Assembly (NCBI RefSeq): GCF_000004195.4
Contig: NC_030677.2
Coordinates: 60,394,222 to 60,458,221, forward strand
DNA from: Xenopus tropicalis
Lineage: Eukaryota; Chordata; Amphibia; Anura; Pipidae
Direction of reading: 5' to 3'
DNA: 64,000 nucleotides
Shown here: in pieces, positions 12,019 to 24,782 of the stretch
How the letters are laid out: each line of letters begins with the position of its first letter
Position numbering within the stretch: the first letter of the stretch is position 1
Notes under the pieces: generated by a model
The model's database searches: none
What the model was told of the DNA's origin: nothing
What the model saw: only the letters and a program-made list of their open reading frames with translations
Position numbers and translations under genes: made by a program

Positions 12019-13074
12019 TTCTCAGCCCCATTAATCTGTCATAAAAACCTGCTGCAGCTTCAGGTTTTCTGTACCCCCATATACTCCTGGAAGTATGTAC
12101 CTTTAGCATATTATTATCTAGAAATAGATGTTAGTATTTTGGGTTCATTCCCATACTATTCCTTAGCAACAGACGTCAATTTTTCACTTGATTTTATGCC
12201 TAAACCTTTACCTGTGATATAGGCAGAGCTGAAGGTGATGGAAACAATGGCCAGGGTGTAATGGGGCCCATCCACTCTGGTTAGCTTGATTTAAGCAGCG
12301 GTATCCCAATGCCATCCAAAAGACAACTACTGTTAGGTTCACCAACAAGTGTTACAGCTGAACTTCCCATTATGTTTGTTTTAATTATTCACAATTCTAT
12401 GCATCCTCTGTATATTAGTATGATGCCTAGTGTGGCTTTAAACTTTATTGTGTAGGCATGCCTACATGGTCATCATGTGTTGCAGTTATGAATAACTAAA
12501 AATAGTTGTAAAACAACTTAGAATTACCATTTTTATTCACTTCCCAATGACTGTGAATTCAGCAAAACAAGATACAAAACACCAGCTTGCCTGATGAGCC
12601 TGGCCATATGCCAAAGCATAAGATCATGATGCTCCTTATAATAAGAAGCTGCCACCTTGCTCCGTCTCCATGGCTACAGCACTGCAGAGAAGAGTGCTGT
12701 AGGCTGGGAGGAGGCTGCAGAAAAAATAGGAAAAGAAAAGCTGTAATCTAAGACTACAAACCATTAATTTTCTAGTAAGGATCTATATTCGAATAGATAA
12801 CGTCTTGGTTGTACAATGGGTATAAATAAAGGAACTTTTTTGTAAAATCCATGAAACCATATCAACATATTGTTTTTAAGAACATTCTCTCTTCTCTGTT
12901 AAAGTGGCCATTAGAGTTTGGCATCCAATTGCCCTGCAGATCATATAACATATAGATACTGTATGAGTACTAAGATCTTAGTGCACACTGACAGGGAGTG
13001 CTGCTGAACTGCGACCAAATCAATCAGTTCAATTCCATACCTTGTGTTATACACTGTAGGAGTAGCCATACACC

Positions 13075-13539
13075 TCAGCCTTCAGCCATGTGATGTGTGC
13101 TCTTATAAACTTCAGTCACACTTTACTGCTGCATTGCAAGTTGGAGTGATGTCACCCTTCCCCCAGCAGCCTATCAGCAGGTAACAAGATAACAGCTCCC
13201 TGACACCTGCATTCAGAAAAATGCTCCCTTGATACGTGAATAACAATAGTAAAAATCCAAGTCCGGCTCACCCAAGTTATGACACTTCAGTTACACTGAG
13301 TAGGAGAAGCAATAGCTTATCTGTAAGCAGTTCCATTGGGAAGTGCTGTCATTTTCTAAAAGCTCAGGATCAGGCACAATGACCTGAGATAGCTGCAAGC
13401 ACACCAATATTACAGCTAAAAAAATAAATGTATTGGTTGAAGAATGACATTTTTAGTGGTAGAATAAATTATTTGCAATTTACACAGTGTAATTTAGTAA
13501 TAAAAACTACACCATAAAAATCTGACAGTATCCCTTTAA
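13075..13539. mobile_element. TTAA-type MITE, left-truncated copy
   Basis: Shares CAGCCATGTGATGTGTGCTC, CTTCAGTCACACTTTACTGC and the right end CTGACAGTATCCCTTTAA with the 25601 and 35091 elements. Confidence 0.65.
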
Positions 13540-14839
13540 AGCCTTTACCCTAAAATGAACATTTAGCACTTAGCAATAAGATGAACTCTCTAGCATTTAA
13601 AGTGGTACACATCACCAAACTGCCACATCCATGACACACACCCTGGGCGAGCAGATTCTCATTAGGCAAAGCCCAAGCCTTGTGAATGTGTTGTATCTAT
13701 TTTTCTTTAGTGACACAGAGGGAAGCACGAGCAAACCAATATAGCTTTCTCAAAAGTAAATGTTTTGCAGCATCTTCTATGTCTAACTCTAGGGTATAGT
13801 ATACTTCTTTTCAAACTGAATTATGCGTCTGGTTCATCCCTAGTTAAAATTGATAACCCTTGCAATCCTTACAGTTTTGGAGCTTTTTACAAGCAAAGAA
13901 TAAAACTTGAACGCCAACATTTGTTGGAATCTTCCGTAGCCTATACAAAATAGTGTCCCTAATATAATTTTTGCTACTGAATATTCTGTATAGTGCACGG
14001 TGTCTGGTTTTGACTATGGAGCCCTGATCACAAGGCTTAGTTTGACTATTATACAGTATAATAAGTCTGTGTTTGGGGAGCAAGAAGGATTGTGATGTAT
14101 CACGTTTTATAGCCATGAGGCTGTTAGCCTCCCCAAAATACTCAGCTATATTTAGATAAGAACATTAAATGTTCTTAAGTATGTCAGAACAAAGTACTTA
14201 TTCATTTAGGGTGATAATGTTCAAAACATGGACATGCTGAGGCTGAGGTCACTTTACAAAACACAACATGATAACAGAGAAAGTTAATAAATTATAAGTG
14301 GAAAAACATTCCACTTGAGAGTGGATAAAGAATCCAATAACTTGCGGTCTTGCTGTTAAACCATGTTATCAGCCAGGCTCTCATTCAGCTTTCTCTTCAC
14401 CTTTGCCTTAATATTTTTATTGTCTATCTGCCTTGACCACTAACCTCACTGTTTCTGTATCTCTTCTGCCCTTCTCTGCCAGCTAACCTTGAGCTGATCA
14501 AACCTATTAATAATGTCATCTATTTAGCATTCAGCACTTTCACCAAAACAAGTACGAAGAGCTGGAGCAATTTTCTGTATAAATGTAGGCAATGCTTGCC
14601 AGAGCAGGATGAATATGGGCAGAAGGTGGGAGCAACATAAGCACCCCTAGTCACTTTCCCTAGCTTGAATATCATTCAGGCACATTTGGACGAAAAGTAC
14701 TAGGTAGCCTGTAGTTACCACCTACCTAAAGCAGGCATTAAGTACAGGGATACTTTGCACAAAGCAGTTCACAAACAATTCCCCAGGCACAGGTTCTCTG
14801 GGCATAGAACCTAGAGTACAATGGTAAATATTAATGCAT

Positions 14840-14962
14840 AATTACAAAACGCTAACATATTCAGCAGCACTGTATAGTAAATGGGTGTGTACATTGAACA
14901 TACATATATTTACATACAAATATAAAAACAATATAAAGGAGAAAAGAGTGCCCTGCCCAAAT
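14840..14962 (-). mobile_element. L2-type LINE 3' end fragment
   Basis: Diverged copy: AAACGCTAACATATTCAGCA then CACTGTATAGTAAATGGGTG, ending GTGCCCTGCCCAAATC; colinear with the 6445-6600 fragment. Confidence 0.5.
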
Positions 14963-16664
14963 CTACTGGTTCAATTTCAGGTGTCACCATATTGACATGC
15001 ATGCACTATAGTCAGCCACAAAATGATAAAGGTTAGTGCATTGCCTAGCAGTAACCAGCCAGTCACCAGTCATCTGGAGAGCAGTCTGTACAGCTGCAGG
15101 GAATGCTTTGTGTTTTTAGCAAGTATTTAGAGTACACCATGGTGCTGCAAAAGCAGTCCAATACTAATAGCTGACTCTGCTGCACTTAAAGGGTTAACCT
15201 TTCCCTTAGTACTAAACAAACTATATTCTGGTGAACAGAAACAATACACAACCCGCTGCTTGTAAGTGTAGAGCTTTTCTTTATCATTTGCATTTATACA
15301 TATTTGCTGTATTTTTATCTCTTTCGGGGTCTGAGGTGAGAACTTTGCAACCAGTATTAAAATTAATATATCACAAGGCAATTATTTTTAGAAAGTATTT
15401 GAACTAAGACCTTCTAGAGAAAGAACTATATGCAAGTGCTATACCTCTTTTTATCAGAAGAACCAGAGTAGTTGTTTATACCTGTAAGAGAATGCAGAGG
15501 TCATTTATAAACAGCAAGTAACGTACTTTTTAGTCTGCAGGGTGCACAATATTTGCCCATGTGTTGGTTTTAATGTTATATCTAAGACCACTGAGCCACA
15601 TGCATCAAGTACAAGTTACAACAGCTTTCTTGCAACTAAGCAACAAGGAGCAAGAGAGTGCTGGGGGGGGGGTAGCTGCAGAGGTGGCCTTCTTCCATGG
15701 GTGGAGTGTATAATTATCTGACCCTGCACCTAATGCTGAAAGAGAAGTGGCTGTCTGAAGTCTCTACAGGCAACAGTCAAGAGTCAGTAGGTACAAACTT
15801 ATCCAGTCATTCCATGTGCCAACTTGTGCCAAACGAAAGGCCTATTCATTATGTGGGGCTGGAGGTGAGTGTATTGTAAGTGGTCTTTAATGTAACTGGC
15901 ACCTGAGGAATTAAGTGGGTTACAGGATGCATGTGAGTGCAGGTACAATATTTTAAGTCTGTTTAAAATAATTCCACATGTCTCCCTTTAAGCTCCCTTT
16001 CTGTACATATTCAGGTTCCACTTGCACTGTATTTGAGCACACATGAGCTCATGTGTACATACCTTTATGGAAAGGTGTGCAGGCATATTTCTTTTCTGTT
16101 TGTATTTCCAGACTGTATTTAGACACCTTTTTACTTTTTGCTTGAATAGTAGGAATATGCTTATGTCACCTAAATCCTAAATTGCGCTAATGGAATTTCC
16201 TTGCATAAAAGCTTTATTCTCTCTCTTATTCTCCAGGGCAGCCCCTGCATGCAGGTGTCTCCTAATAAACATTCTAATACACACAGAAAATATAACCACT
16301 CAGTAACAACTTGCTTGAACACAAGCCCCAGTCTGTTCTAAAATTGTCATGTTATTTGTATATCCTAATCAGTAATAGCAATGTTACTTGTCTTTGTCCA
16401 TATACACACACCCTGAACTGCAGCATGTGCTCAATTGTGCTGTCAGCATTTTCTCTATTTAAAATAAATGCTTCTTCTTTAGTTGCATTCCTTTATATAT
16501 ACAAAGTAAATGATGGAGGCAAACCTTATTTTGTGTGACTTAGAGGGCTTTCCCCCTATATAAAGTAGAAAAGCTGGTTAGACCAGTACAGCCACTATAA
16601 TGATTGATGTCACAAGTAAAAGGCTAACAGGTAGAACGCTTCCAGACCACAACATATTGCAGGG

Positions 16665-18218
16665 TTGTATGTATGTATATTTTTATTTAAATAGCGCTAC
16701 TTATGTACACAGCACTGTACAGCAGAACAATAAATAGATAATAATAATAGAACAAACAGGGGGTCAGCGATAGATAAGTAAATACAAAGTACGACAATAA
16801 ATTCAAATAAATAAAAATGATGGTTGTGTTAAGGATTCCACAGACCTAAGTATGAAAGTGACAAGAGGAAAGATCCCTGCCCCCCCCTAGAGCTTACAAT
16901 CCAAATGGGAGTGTATTATACAGACACTAATAGGAGGATATTAAGTGCTGAAGGTTACAGTGGGTGACACTGTCCTATACTGTCCAGTTTCCAGATCAGG
17001 TTCTGTGTCTTTGAGTTTAGATCTGTAAAGACAGAGGGAGGATTCTCTCCGGAGGAAATCAGGGAGGGCATTCCAAATGTAAGAAGCAGCTAGGCAAAAG
17101 GGTTTAAGGCTGGAAACAGCAATAGTAGTGGGGGGTGCAACCAAGTGGTTGCTCTGTGAGGAACGAAGGAGTCGGCCAGGGACGAATGGAGACATAAAAA
17201 GAAATGTAGGGAGGTGCAGAGGAATCAAGGGCTTCAATGACTTTATAGATTATTGTTTGTTCTATGGGAAGCCATGATAAGGACTTCAGCAGAGGAGGGG
17301 CCTGTACCCTCTTGGATGAGAGGAGGAAAATTCTGGCAACAGTATTTAATACAGACTGTAGTTGGAAGAGATGGGGGTTAGGGAGGCCAGTTATTAGCAG
17401 GTTACAGTAGTCTAGTCGGGAGAGGATAAGAGCATGCACGAGTGTCTTAGCTGTTGAAAAATGGATTTTGGCAATATTGCATAAGAAAAAGTAACAGGTT
17501 TTTACAGTTGTGTTAATATGGTCAGAGAAGGAGAGATAGGAGTCTTCCTCAGACAACATATTGAGCTGACAGGGTTAATGAGCAAGCCATCAATAGAGAT
17601 AGTATAGGTGGAGTAGGACCAGTCTTGGGTGGAAAGATGATCTCTTCTGGTTTTGTTAGGTTCAGTTTGAGGTGGTGTTGGTTCATCCAGTTGGAGATTA
17701 CTATGAGGCAGAGGTTTGAGTTCAAGTTTCAACTGTTAATGAAGGGGTTGCTAAAAATATTTGGATAACATTGGCATACAAATAATAGTTAAAGCCAAAT
17801 TAGTGGATGAGATCTCCTAAAGACAGAGTGTAGCGAGGAAACAACAACATACATAGCCTTGTGGCACTCCTACATAGGTGGAACTGGAGATGAGGTTTTG
17901 TTAGCATAAAAGCCAAGGATTGGTTAGAAAGGTAAGAAGAGATCCAGCATGCCTGATTACAGATACTAAGTAAATACAGAATTTGCATCAGGAGGGAGTG
18001 GTCAACTGTATCAAAGACAGCTGATAGGTCAAGAAGGATTTGTATAGAGAAGTGAACTTTGGCTTTGGCAGCCTGAAGATTGTTTGTAACTCTGCACAAC
18101 GCCATCTCATTAGAGTGTGCAGGACAGAAACCAGATTGTAGTGGGTCCAACAGATTATGCATGTTAATGGTTAATATGATAAACCATGGCGGCCCACTGT
18201 TTTTTAAATTATTCATAA
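16665..18218 (-). mobile_element. L2-type LINE, 5'-truncated and frameshifted, minus strand
   Basis: On the minus strand 18216-17800 encodes an RT piece with QSGFCPAHSNEMAL and LLDLSAVFDTVDHSLLM, a hallmark of L2 LINEs. Downstream frames give LVHALILSRLDYCNLLITGL and LLKSLSWLPIEQTIIYKVIE (17559-17104), then AASYIWNALPDFLRRESS (17237-16941). The frames are broken between these parts. The 3' end near 16665 carries the AATAGCGCTACTTATGTACA motif and AT-rich tail. Confidence 0.75.
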
Positions 18219-18234
18219 ATTACCTTGAGGTTTG

Positions 18235-19115
18235 CATTGTAAAACCTATCTCTGCTTGATTATGATGTTACAATGTGCAGAGCAGGTTCCATGCAGCATG
18301 ACTCCACTTTGCAGTGTAATATGAATATAGAATTTAGGACAAGTGGGCAGCAAACTGGCAAAATAGCTTCAAGAGTAAGAAATGCATTTAAAAGGTTATG
18401 CACTTAAATGCTAGATATACACATTGTGTTGCATTGTGTTGGGGGTAGTAATGTTAAAAAGTGACTTTTACATTTAACGTTCGTATCTTTTGATCAAGTA
18501 CCAACAAACAAATAAAGTTATTTTTTACATGAGAGAATTTTTACAATCTATAGTTCTGAGAGACATGAAGGACATTGGACCCCCCTATCATCCTGTAAAG
18601 AACTAGACTCATTGTATTCAACAGAGCTTATCTACTATGTAACCTGTTCTCCTTTTTTAGAATGAATGGTTACCCCCACGGCTACACTACACTATAAACT
18701 ATAGATGTCTTTCTGAAGCAAACAAAATGTTTTAAGTGATGAGTAACTGTGCACTATATTTAAATGTTTACATAAAACACTTTTTGCTACTGGTCCTTGA
18801 GAAAGATTTTGGGGGTTTCTGTAGATAACTAACACACAGCTCTAAGCAATGTCAGTAAGTGTCTGCTAAAGTGAATAAATTACTTTCTACTATAAAAAAA
18901 AACTGAAATGACTCAAGGGGTGAATGTAATTTATAAGTCCCTGGCAAGGCCTAACCCTGAGTATGCAGTGCAGTTTTGGGCACCAGTCCATAAGAAGATA
19001 TTAATGAGCTGGAAAGAGAGCAAAGGCATGCAACTAAGCTGGGGAAAGGAATGGAATATATAAGTTATGAGCTATGTTGTTTTTTTCCTCTGGAGAAATG
19101 GTGCTTGCAAGGGGA
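18235..19115 (+). mobile_element. Degraded CR1 LINE copy
   Basis: Pieces colinear with the CR1 at 10940 survive: a GTGGGCAGCAAACTGGCAAA stretch (about 18345), GTTGGGGGTAGTAATG (about 18438), and AGTCCCTGGCAAGGCC then TATGCAGTGCAGTTTTGGGC (18936-18980). Frames are destroyed by indels and stops, and AT-rich insertions separate the pieces. Confidence 0.65.
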
Positions 19116-21360
19116 AGTGATAAGGTAGATATTTTCATTTAAATCAGCACAAATGGTTCATCACCATGAGTGGGATGGCTATGATGACAGATTTGCTTGC
19201 CTTTGGGAAAGAAATGTATTGATTGCACTGTTGCTTTGCAGCACTGTGGTAACAGGTTTATTTCCAGCCAGAGCTCTATCTGCAAGGAGTTTGTATGTTC
19301 TCTCTGTGCTTGCATGTGTTTCCTCCTAGTAATCTGGTTTCTTCTAGCACTCCAAAAACATACAGCAGGTTAATTGGTTCCTGATTAAACTTGACCATAC
19401 TGTCTATGTGTGAAGGTCCATTGGGGCAGGGACTGATGTGAATAATATGAATGATGTATAAGCAGGTGCATACGCTGAAGTGTCAACTTGATGAACAGAT
19501 GTTTTTTTACCAACCCAAACTAACTGATAATTTAGCTGTTTATGCAAAAGAAAACACATTTCTGACCATCTCCCATGTCTCATTGACAGATACAGTATCA
19601 CAGATAACACTACCCTCTTTTGGTCAAAGAAGAGCATATTGTTGAATGCCACTGAATTTTCTGCTTCACCCAGCAACTTTATGGCAGGCAAGCATGGCAG
19701 ACTCAAATGGCCTGCGCTGAAATTAGAAGTAATATTTAGTGATAGCTGCAGATGTTCTCTGGGGGCTGCGTGGATTGTTGGGAATTCTGAAAACTTCTAG
19801 TTATGCCACTTTCCGTGGGCCATTCATTTAGAAGGGGTGAAATTAGTTTCCCAAGTTGCTCAAGATCAAATCAGTTGGCCAGTGGGCCTAGGAATTGACT
19901 TGGGGGGAGATATTTGGGTTCAATTATTATGCTGAGTTTTGTCACTGCAGACTTTTTTTGCAAGAGACCACACACAGGATTGGTCATAATTCAGTGTTGA
20001 TCATTTTATTGCTTTTATTAAACTTTGTGGTATATTTCATTCCCACTGTACCAAGGGCACCCCATAGAATAGTGGACGTAAAAAATGAGCACCATTCTGC
20101 AAACATGTAATTTAGGAAGACTGCATTGGCCTATCTTTCAAAGGAAAGTAAAGCTACCCTCTGAAATAAACTGAGAATCGTGAGTATTTTAATAAACAGT
20201 TGCACTGATTACACCAGAAGCAAGAGATCAGACTGCACTGCCATCTGGAAATGAAACTTGGCACCCAAATGCTTTGTTCGCCCTGTATCAGGTCAGCCAG
20301 AAAAGCTGCTTCTTTCTGCTTTCTTGGCTTACGACCTGGAATATTAACAACTATGGACATCACAATGTTGTGTTGCTTTTATCTCCAGTCAGAGATGAGA
20401 TACATATACATAGGGAAAAGAAATTACATTGTACCGGATGCATGTGCAAAAATACTAATGGATGAAACATTTATCCTTTAGTGCTATGCACCAGGTTAGA
20501 AATCCCCCTTTCCTAGCCTGCATGTCTAGCCAGCTTGGAAACGCCCCATGGAACATCTACATGCTGTGCACCACCTATCCATTTTGAGTACAGTGGTGCC
20601 AACTGTAGGTGCAACATATGGGGTAAAATGGAAACAGTACAAAACAGGCAACTTGTCCCTTGTTTTGTAAATGAGTGTCATAATGTACAATTATTTTATA
20701 CTTTAAAAATAAATTGGCATTTTTATTTGGAAAGCATAATATTTTCATTTAAAAAGAAGGATCATTATTGGGTTATTGGTGGCACAAATCTAGGGGCCAT
20801 CCTAGCTGGAGCCAAAAAAACAATATTTAATACTAGGCTCCTTAACAAAGATCTATAATACTTTGAACAGGGCCATGTTAAGTTCCATGGAAAGCCATAT
20901 AGCCCACTGGGGGAGTCCACCCCAAAATAGTGATGCACTGTTGGTACAGCTAAATATGGTCTAAAGCTGACCATACAGTGCATTGTTTAGTTAAATTATA
21001 GTTTCAAGATATCTGATTCGTAGCACTGTCTCAAATTGCTACGTGACAATGTTATTAACAAATGTTATTGACCCTAATCCTAGCTAGGCTGCTGGCTTGG
21101 AATATGTCTGATAACAGCTGAACAACTGAAGCATTTTGTTAAAATCACAGCTAGTTTTGGTAGCCTCCCACAGCCACATGGCCATAAAGCCTTGAATCCA
21201 GACTGTGTTTGCTAGCTCACCCATCTATCAGACATTCACTGAGCGGATCACAGAAGAATATGACCCTCTTTTGAACTGGGGCAGTAACCCATGGCAACAA
21301 ATCAGATGTTTGTTTTAATTGTTCAGCTTTAGCTGGCTGAAAAAAGCCAATCACTTATTG

Positions 21361-21402
21361 TATATATATATTATATATATATATATTATATATATTATAT
21401 AA
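21361..21402. repeat. TA microsatellite
   Basis: Interrupted (TA)n tract of about 42 bases. Confidence 0.85.
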
Positions 21403-21690
21403 GTGAGACCACAGCCCTGGGTGTCTTGACTTCTCCAGCTTGGTGGTATCCCTTGCTATCTCCATTTCCTTTTCCAAGTACTTCCAGTTGAATTTTAAGG
21501 ATTCTTCAATGTCATCTACGGGTGTGTGATTAATCTTAGCGCCAGTGACTTTGCTATTTTAATCACGTGTCGCTTAACCAATACTGGGAGTGTACAATTA
21601 GTAGAATTTGATGTAATTTGCACTAGTACATCAATTTTAGATAAGTGTATTGAATAGACTTTTATAGGGTGTTTAATCTTGTATCTTGTT

Positions 21691-21818
21691 GTAGGTCAAC
21701 TACCTCCTTATTAGGTATTCGGGTTTAGCAAACCATTTTGAACAAAGCTCTAAGTCATATTATGTTGTAGTTCAACTTGTTAGGTATTTGGGTTTAGCAA
21801 GCCATTTTGAACAAGTTA
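21691..21818 (+). repeat. Imperfect direct repeat of ~52 bp
   Basis: GGGTTTAGCAAACCATTTTG with AACAAAGC (to about 21747) and GGGTTTAGCAAGCCATTTTG with AACAAGTT (to 21818) each follow a GTAG(G/T)TCAACT start. Two copies start about 76 bases apart. Confidence 0.6.
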
Positions 21819-22738
21819 AAAAAAAAATCCTATTTGTATACACAATTTCATCTGTAGTGCTTGTCACTAATGAGAAGGGGAGTGTGATAATAGTCAATAT
21901 CACTCACATGTCACTTAGTAATTTGTTTGGAAAAGTAAATTTAAGTGATCAGGAGAGGTACCTTTTTTTCCTTTAAGAAAAGTAAATTGAATATACCTTA
22001 GAAGGGTTGTTTTTTCTTTCCTCCTAATTTATTAATGGAAACTGCTTTTCACTGCACATAACAAGCTGTTTTTTACACAAAAACTGTCATAAGCTGCGGA
22101 GGGCAGCTTTCATTTGCAAGAATGACAAGAGGCACAGGGATGAGGGGATTAAAAAGCTAAATATAACATATGCATTAGGCCTTAGTGCTATATAATTACC
22201 CGACACACACGATCCTCTGCGCCAGAATTCACACTCACTTTATACCACCCATGCAATTTCCAGTTCAGCGGATAGGCCACAAAATTCTTGTAACAGCCCC
22301 ATTGGTATTTGGGCAATGGCACATAGGGATATTTGTTGCCCATAAGAAACCTGTGCTGGCCTTGAGCAACAAATCTCAGAAAAATGTGGGATCCAGCTTT
22401 ATCCCTGTCCTTTGTGCCACTGACATCACCTTAAGGTTGATTCCACATTGGATGAATTCTAGCATGTTGTCCCCAAACTATTTTTCACTCACTGGTAAGG
22501 TAACAAACCACTAAAAATCACCATTGTTCTGTGTCAATGTGAATCACTGGTGCATACAGGGTCTTGTCTGTGACAGGTGCAGGTGGCTGGGCGCATACTA
22601 AAAATTTGTATTCACACCAGAATGAGGTGTATTTCTATTTGTGTCTCCCTCCCACAAAATGCAGTGAGGGGCTAAGTTAGAACTGGCCCAAAACCCTCAA
22701 CTGTGCTGCTTAACCCCCCCACCATCACAAGCGCACAC

Positions 22739-22873
22739 TTGGGGCTCATTTATAAACCTACAATCAATCAATGTTTAGATTTTTCCAGGTAGAACAATTA
22801 AAAAAAACATCTTTTTTGTTGCCATGGGTTACTGCCAGGGAACAAAGTTACCCAGTGTTTATAAATGATCCCC
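22739..22873. mobile_element. Short MITE with GGGCTCATTTATAAAC ends
   Basis: Ends GGGGCTCATTTATAAACCTA and GTTTATAAATGATCCCC are inverted. The centre has TTGCCATGGGTTACTGCCAG. Related to 41425-41586. Confidence 0.6.
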
Positions 22874-22879
22874 ACTGAC

Positions 22880-23068
22880 TGTCAGAGCGAGCCCCTGCTA
22901 TTCAGCGCACACTCCGCTTGTAAAGGAGCGCACAGGCGCTCTCTCTGTCAGTCTGCCGCCAGTTCTCCCAGTCAACCAGGACCCAACTAGGGGGAAACAA
23001 AATACAGTTTGTGCTTAGTGCCCCTGCCACCCCTGTGCCCTAGGTACCTGCCTCTCCTGCCTACCCCA
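22880..23068. mobile_element. hAT-like MITE fragment
   Basis: CCTAGGTACCTGCCTCTCCT then GCCTACCCC resembles the 3' portion of the 7640-7910 element. The left part is GC-rich with CAGCGCACAC. Boundaries uncertain. Confidence 0.4.
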
Positions 23069-23860
23069 GACAAACCGATTCATTGCTTTAGGGAGAAAAC
23101 ACTACAAAACACACTATGTGCCTTTACCCTAAGGTAATGCTGCTCATGGGTCAGGTGATTATTGCTGTGGGGAAAGCTAGGAATCTCCCCTTGGGCATAT
23201 GCCCCCATTGCCATTCTATGTAGTGCAGCTCCCCAGAACCTATAAATAACCTCGTCTAATAGTGATGCTGGGGGACCCATTCCTGGTGTCTCAGTTGTAC
23301 ATCTGGTACAGACCCCAGCACCCACTGCCCAGGGAACAGATTACAGATCCAGCCCACTGCCCAACCTGTACAGCCACACGCTGATGTCATTGTTATCAGT
23401 CCGGCTCCGCCCCCCACTGTTGTCATCCGCAGTCCCCGCCCTTCCATTCTGAGGGTGCCCGGCTCTCCTGTCAGAACTGGCACTAAGGTGACCTGGCTAT
23501 TGGCTGCTGTGTCCCTCCTCCTGCATTGCTTCCTAGGGTTCCCGGGTGAATGGATCTGCTTGGGATACTGCTACGTTCCTAATTATAGGTTATTATATAA
23601 ACTGACAATAAAATTAAACTTCTAACTTATAGTTACAAACTGTATCCCTATTAAAAGCAAAAATGTAAAGCAAACATATCCGTTTAGTTGCTTTTATTAT
23701 ACAATTTCATATCTATGTTTACATTTGGGTTAGTTGAAGTTAAAAGGAAAATAAGATAAGATGGTACGGTCGCACTCCATATGTTGACGTTGCAGCGGAG
23801 GCCAGAGGGATAATGGAGCAGGTTAGAATGCTGCAGCACAGTAGGAATTAGGGAGCAGGA

Positions 23861-23922
23861 GGGCGGGGCCAAAGAGAAGGGAGGTGGGGAGGGGCGGGGC
23901 CAAAGAGAAGGGAGGTGGGGGA
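23861..23922 (+). promoter_or_regulatory. Tandemly duplicated 31-bp unit with GC boxes upstream of TBC1D9
   Basis: Two adjacent near-identical 31-bp copies start at 23861 and 23892, each carrying GGGCGGGGCC, a consensus Sp1/KLF site, followed by an AAAGAGAAGG purine tract. More C-rich GC-box-like motifs lie at 23405-23445. This marks the GC-rich upstream promoter region. Confidence 0.45.
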
Positions 23923-24261
23923 GGGCGTAGGTAGGAGGTAAGAAGGAGAGAGATGGGTGGAGGGAATAGGACAGAGAAAGTGTGCTGCAGCCCAGTACAA
24001 TCGCTTACATATAGGGGATCGCTTGGAGCTGAATTAGGGGAGACGCGATAAAGCCTTATCAAGGAGATTTTAGACTGGGGCAGGACTCTCTGTCGCTTTG
24101 CACATAAATGTCCTAAATCGGAGCCCGTATGCTGCACTGGCTCAGACAGCGCCTCCAAGGCAGGTGCCTGGGATTAGCCAGAGGCAGGGAATCAGATAAG
24201 GTTGTATATTGGATGGTATGAGCCCTGCTGGGCATTGTGGTATAATCTCCATCCTGGAGAA

Positions 24262-24269
24262 TATAAAAG
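24262..24269 (+). promoter_or_regulatory. Candidate TATA box for TBC1D9
   Basis: TATAAAAG lies about 390 bases before the start codon. If used, transcription would begin near 24290-24300 and give a leader of about 365 nt. Position and sequence are seen; function is inferred. Confidence 0.35.
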
Positions 24270-24354
24270 ATCGCTGCGTCTGCTAGCCAGCGCTTGCCTG
24301 CGATCACATTACTTGTCTGATTGTCATCATTTCGGTCAGTGCTGGGAGTCTGTG

Positions 24355-24640
24355 ATGTCAATGGACAAATCAGTCAGAATAACATGAATGAGGAATCGGT
24401 GATGTAACTGAGAGAATATCCTCCTCCTCCCATGGCCATTCTGATGGCTGCTCGCCTGTGAGCTACTTGCCATTGTGTGACAGGGAGACAAGGGTGAATG
24501 CCTCGGAATCTGCTGCTGCCATCACATCGCATCGTGTAGCCCAGGCAGCCTTCTATTGTGTAGGGCACACAGGGGATGCCGCACTCTCTGCCCTGAGCGC
24601 TGCTGGCCCCAGGCTGGTCCTGTCCATGGGCTGGTGCTGA
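24355..24640 (+). promoter_or_regulatory. Cluster of seven short upstream ORFs in the TBC1D9 leader
   Basis: AUG-initiated short ORFs: 24355-24387, 24384-24407, 24388-24402, 24432-24461, 24498-24539, 24576-24596 and 24626-24640. All stop before the main ATG at 24659; the last stops 18 bases short of it. They fall in the mRNA if transcription starts near 24295 and the leader is unspliced. Confidence 0.5.
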
Positions 24641-24658
24641 GCAGAGACCAAACACAAC

Positions 24659-24782
24659 ATGTGGGTGAATCCAGAGGAGGTGTTACTGGCAAACGCCCTG
24701 TGGGTCACGGAGAGGGCTAATCCCTATTTCATCCTGCAGAGAAGAAAGGGCCATGGGACGAGAGGAAGTGGGGGACTGGCAG
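24659..24782 (+). CDS. tbc1d9: TBC1D9 coding exon 1 (residues 1-41)
   Basis: The ATG lies in a good context (A at -3) and opens [15 protein letters not shown], the hallmark N-terminus of TBC1D9/TBC1D8-type proteins. A Gly-rich stretch follows ([10 protein letters not shown]), where human has a longer glycine run. Donor is GTAAGT at 24783; the exon ends after the first base of codon 42. Confidence 0.95.

Larger units (their letters stand above)
12019..16664. other. Intergenic, no gene recognised outside the listed repeats
   Basis: Only the MITE at 13075-13539 and the L2 end at 14840-14962 are recognisable. Short open frames (13765-13953, 15697-15879, 16311-16538) show no domain or codon signal. 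Confidence 0.5.
19116..22738. other. Intergenic, no gene recognised outside the listed repeats
   Basis: TA tract, a direct repeat at 21691-21818, and a small fragment resembling the 22739 MITE at about 21277-21352. Otherwise nothing recognised. Confidence 0.5.
23069..24354 (+). other. GC-richer upstream region of TBC1D9 (promoter domain)
   Basis: GC content and CG dinucleotides rise relative to the flank, with several GC boxes between 23400 and 23925 and CG-containing sequence near 24000-24130. Fits a promoter-proximal region; no coding exon is evident. Confidence 0.45.
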
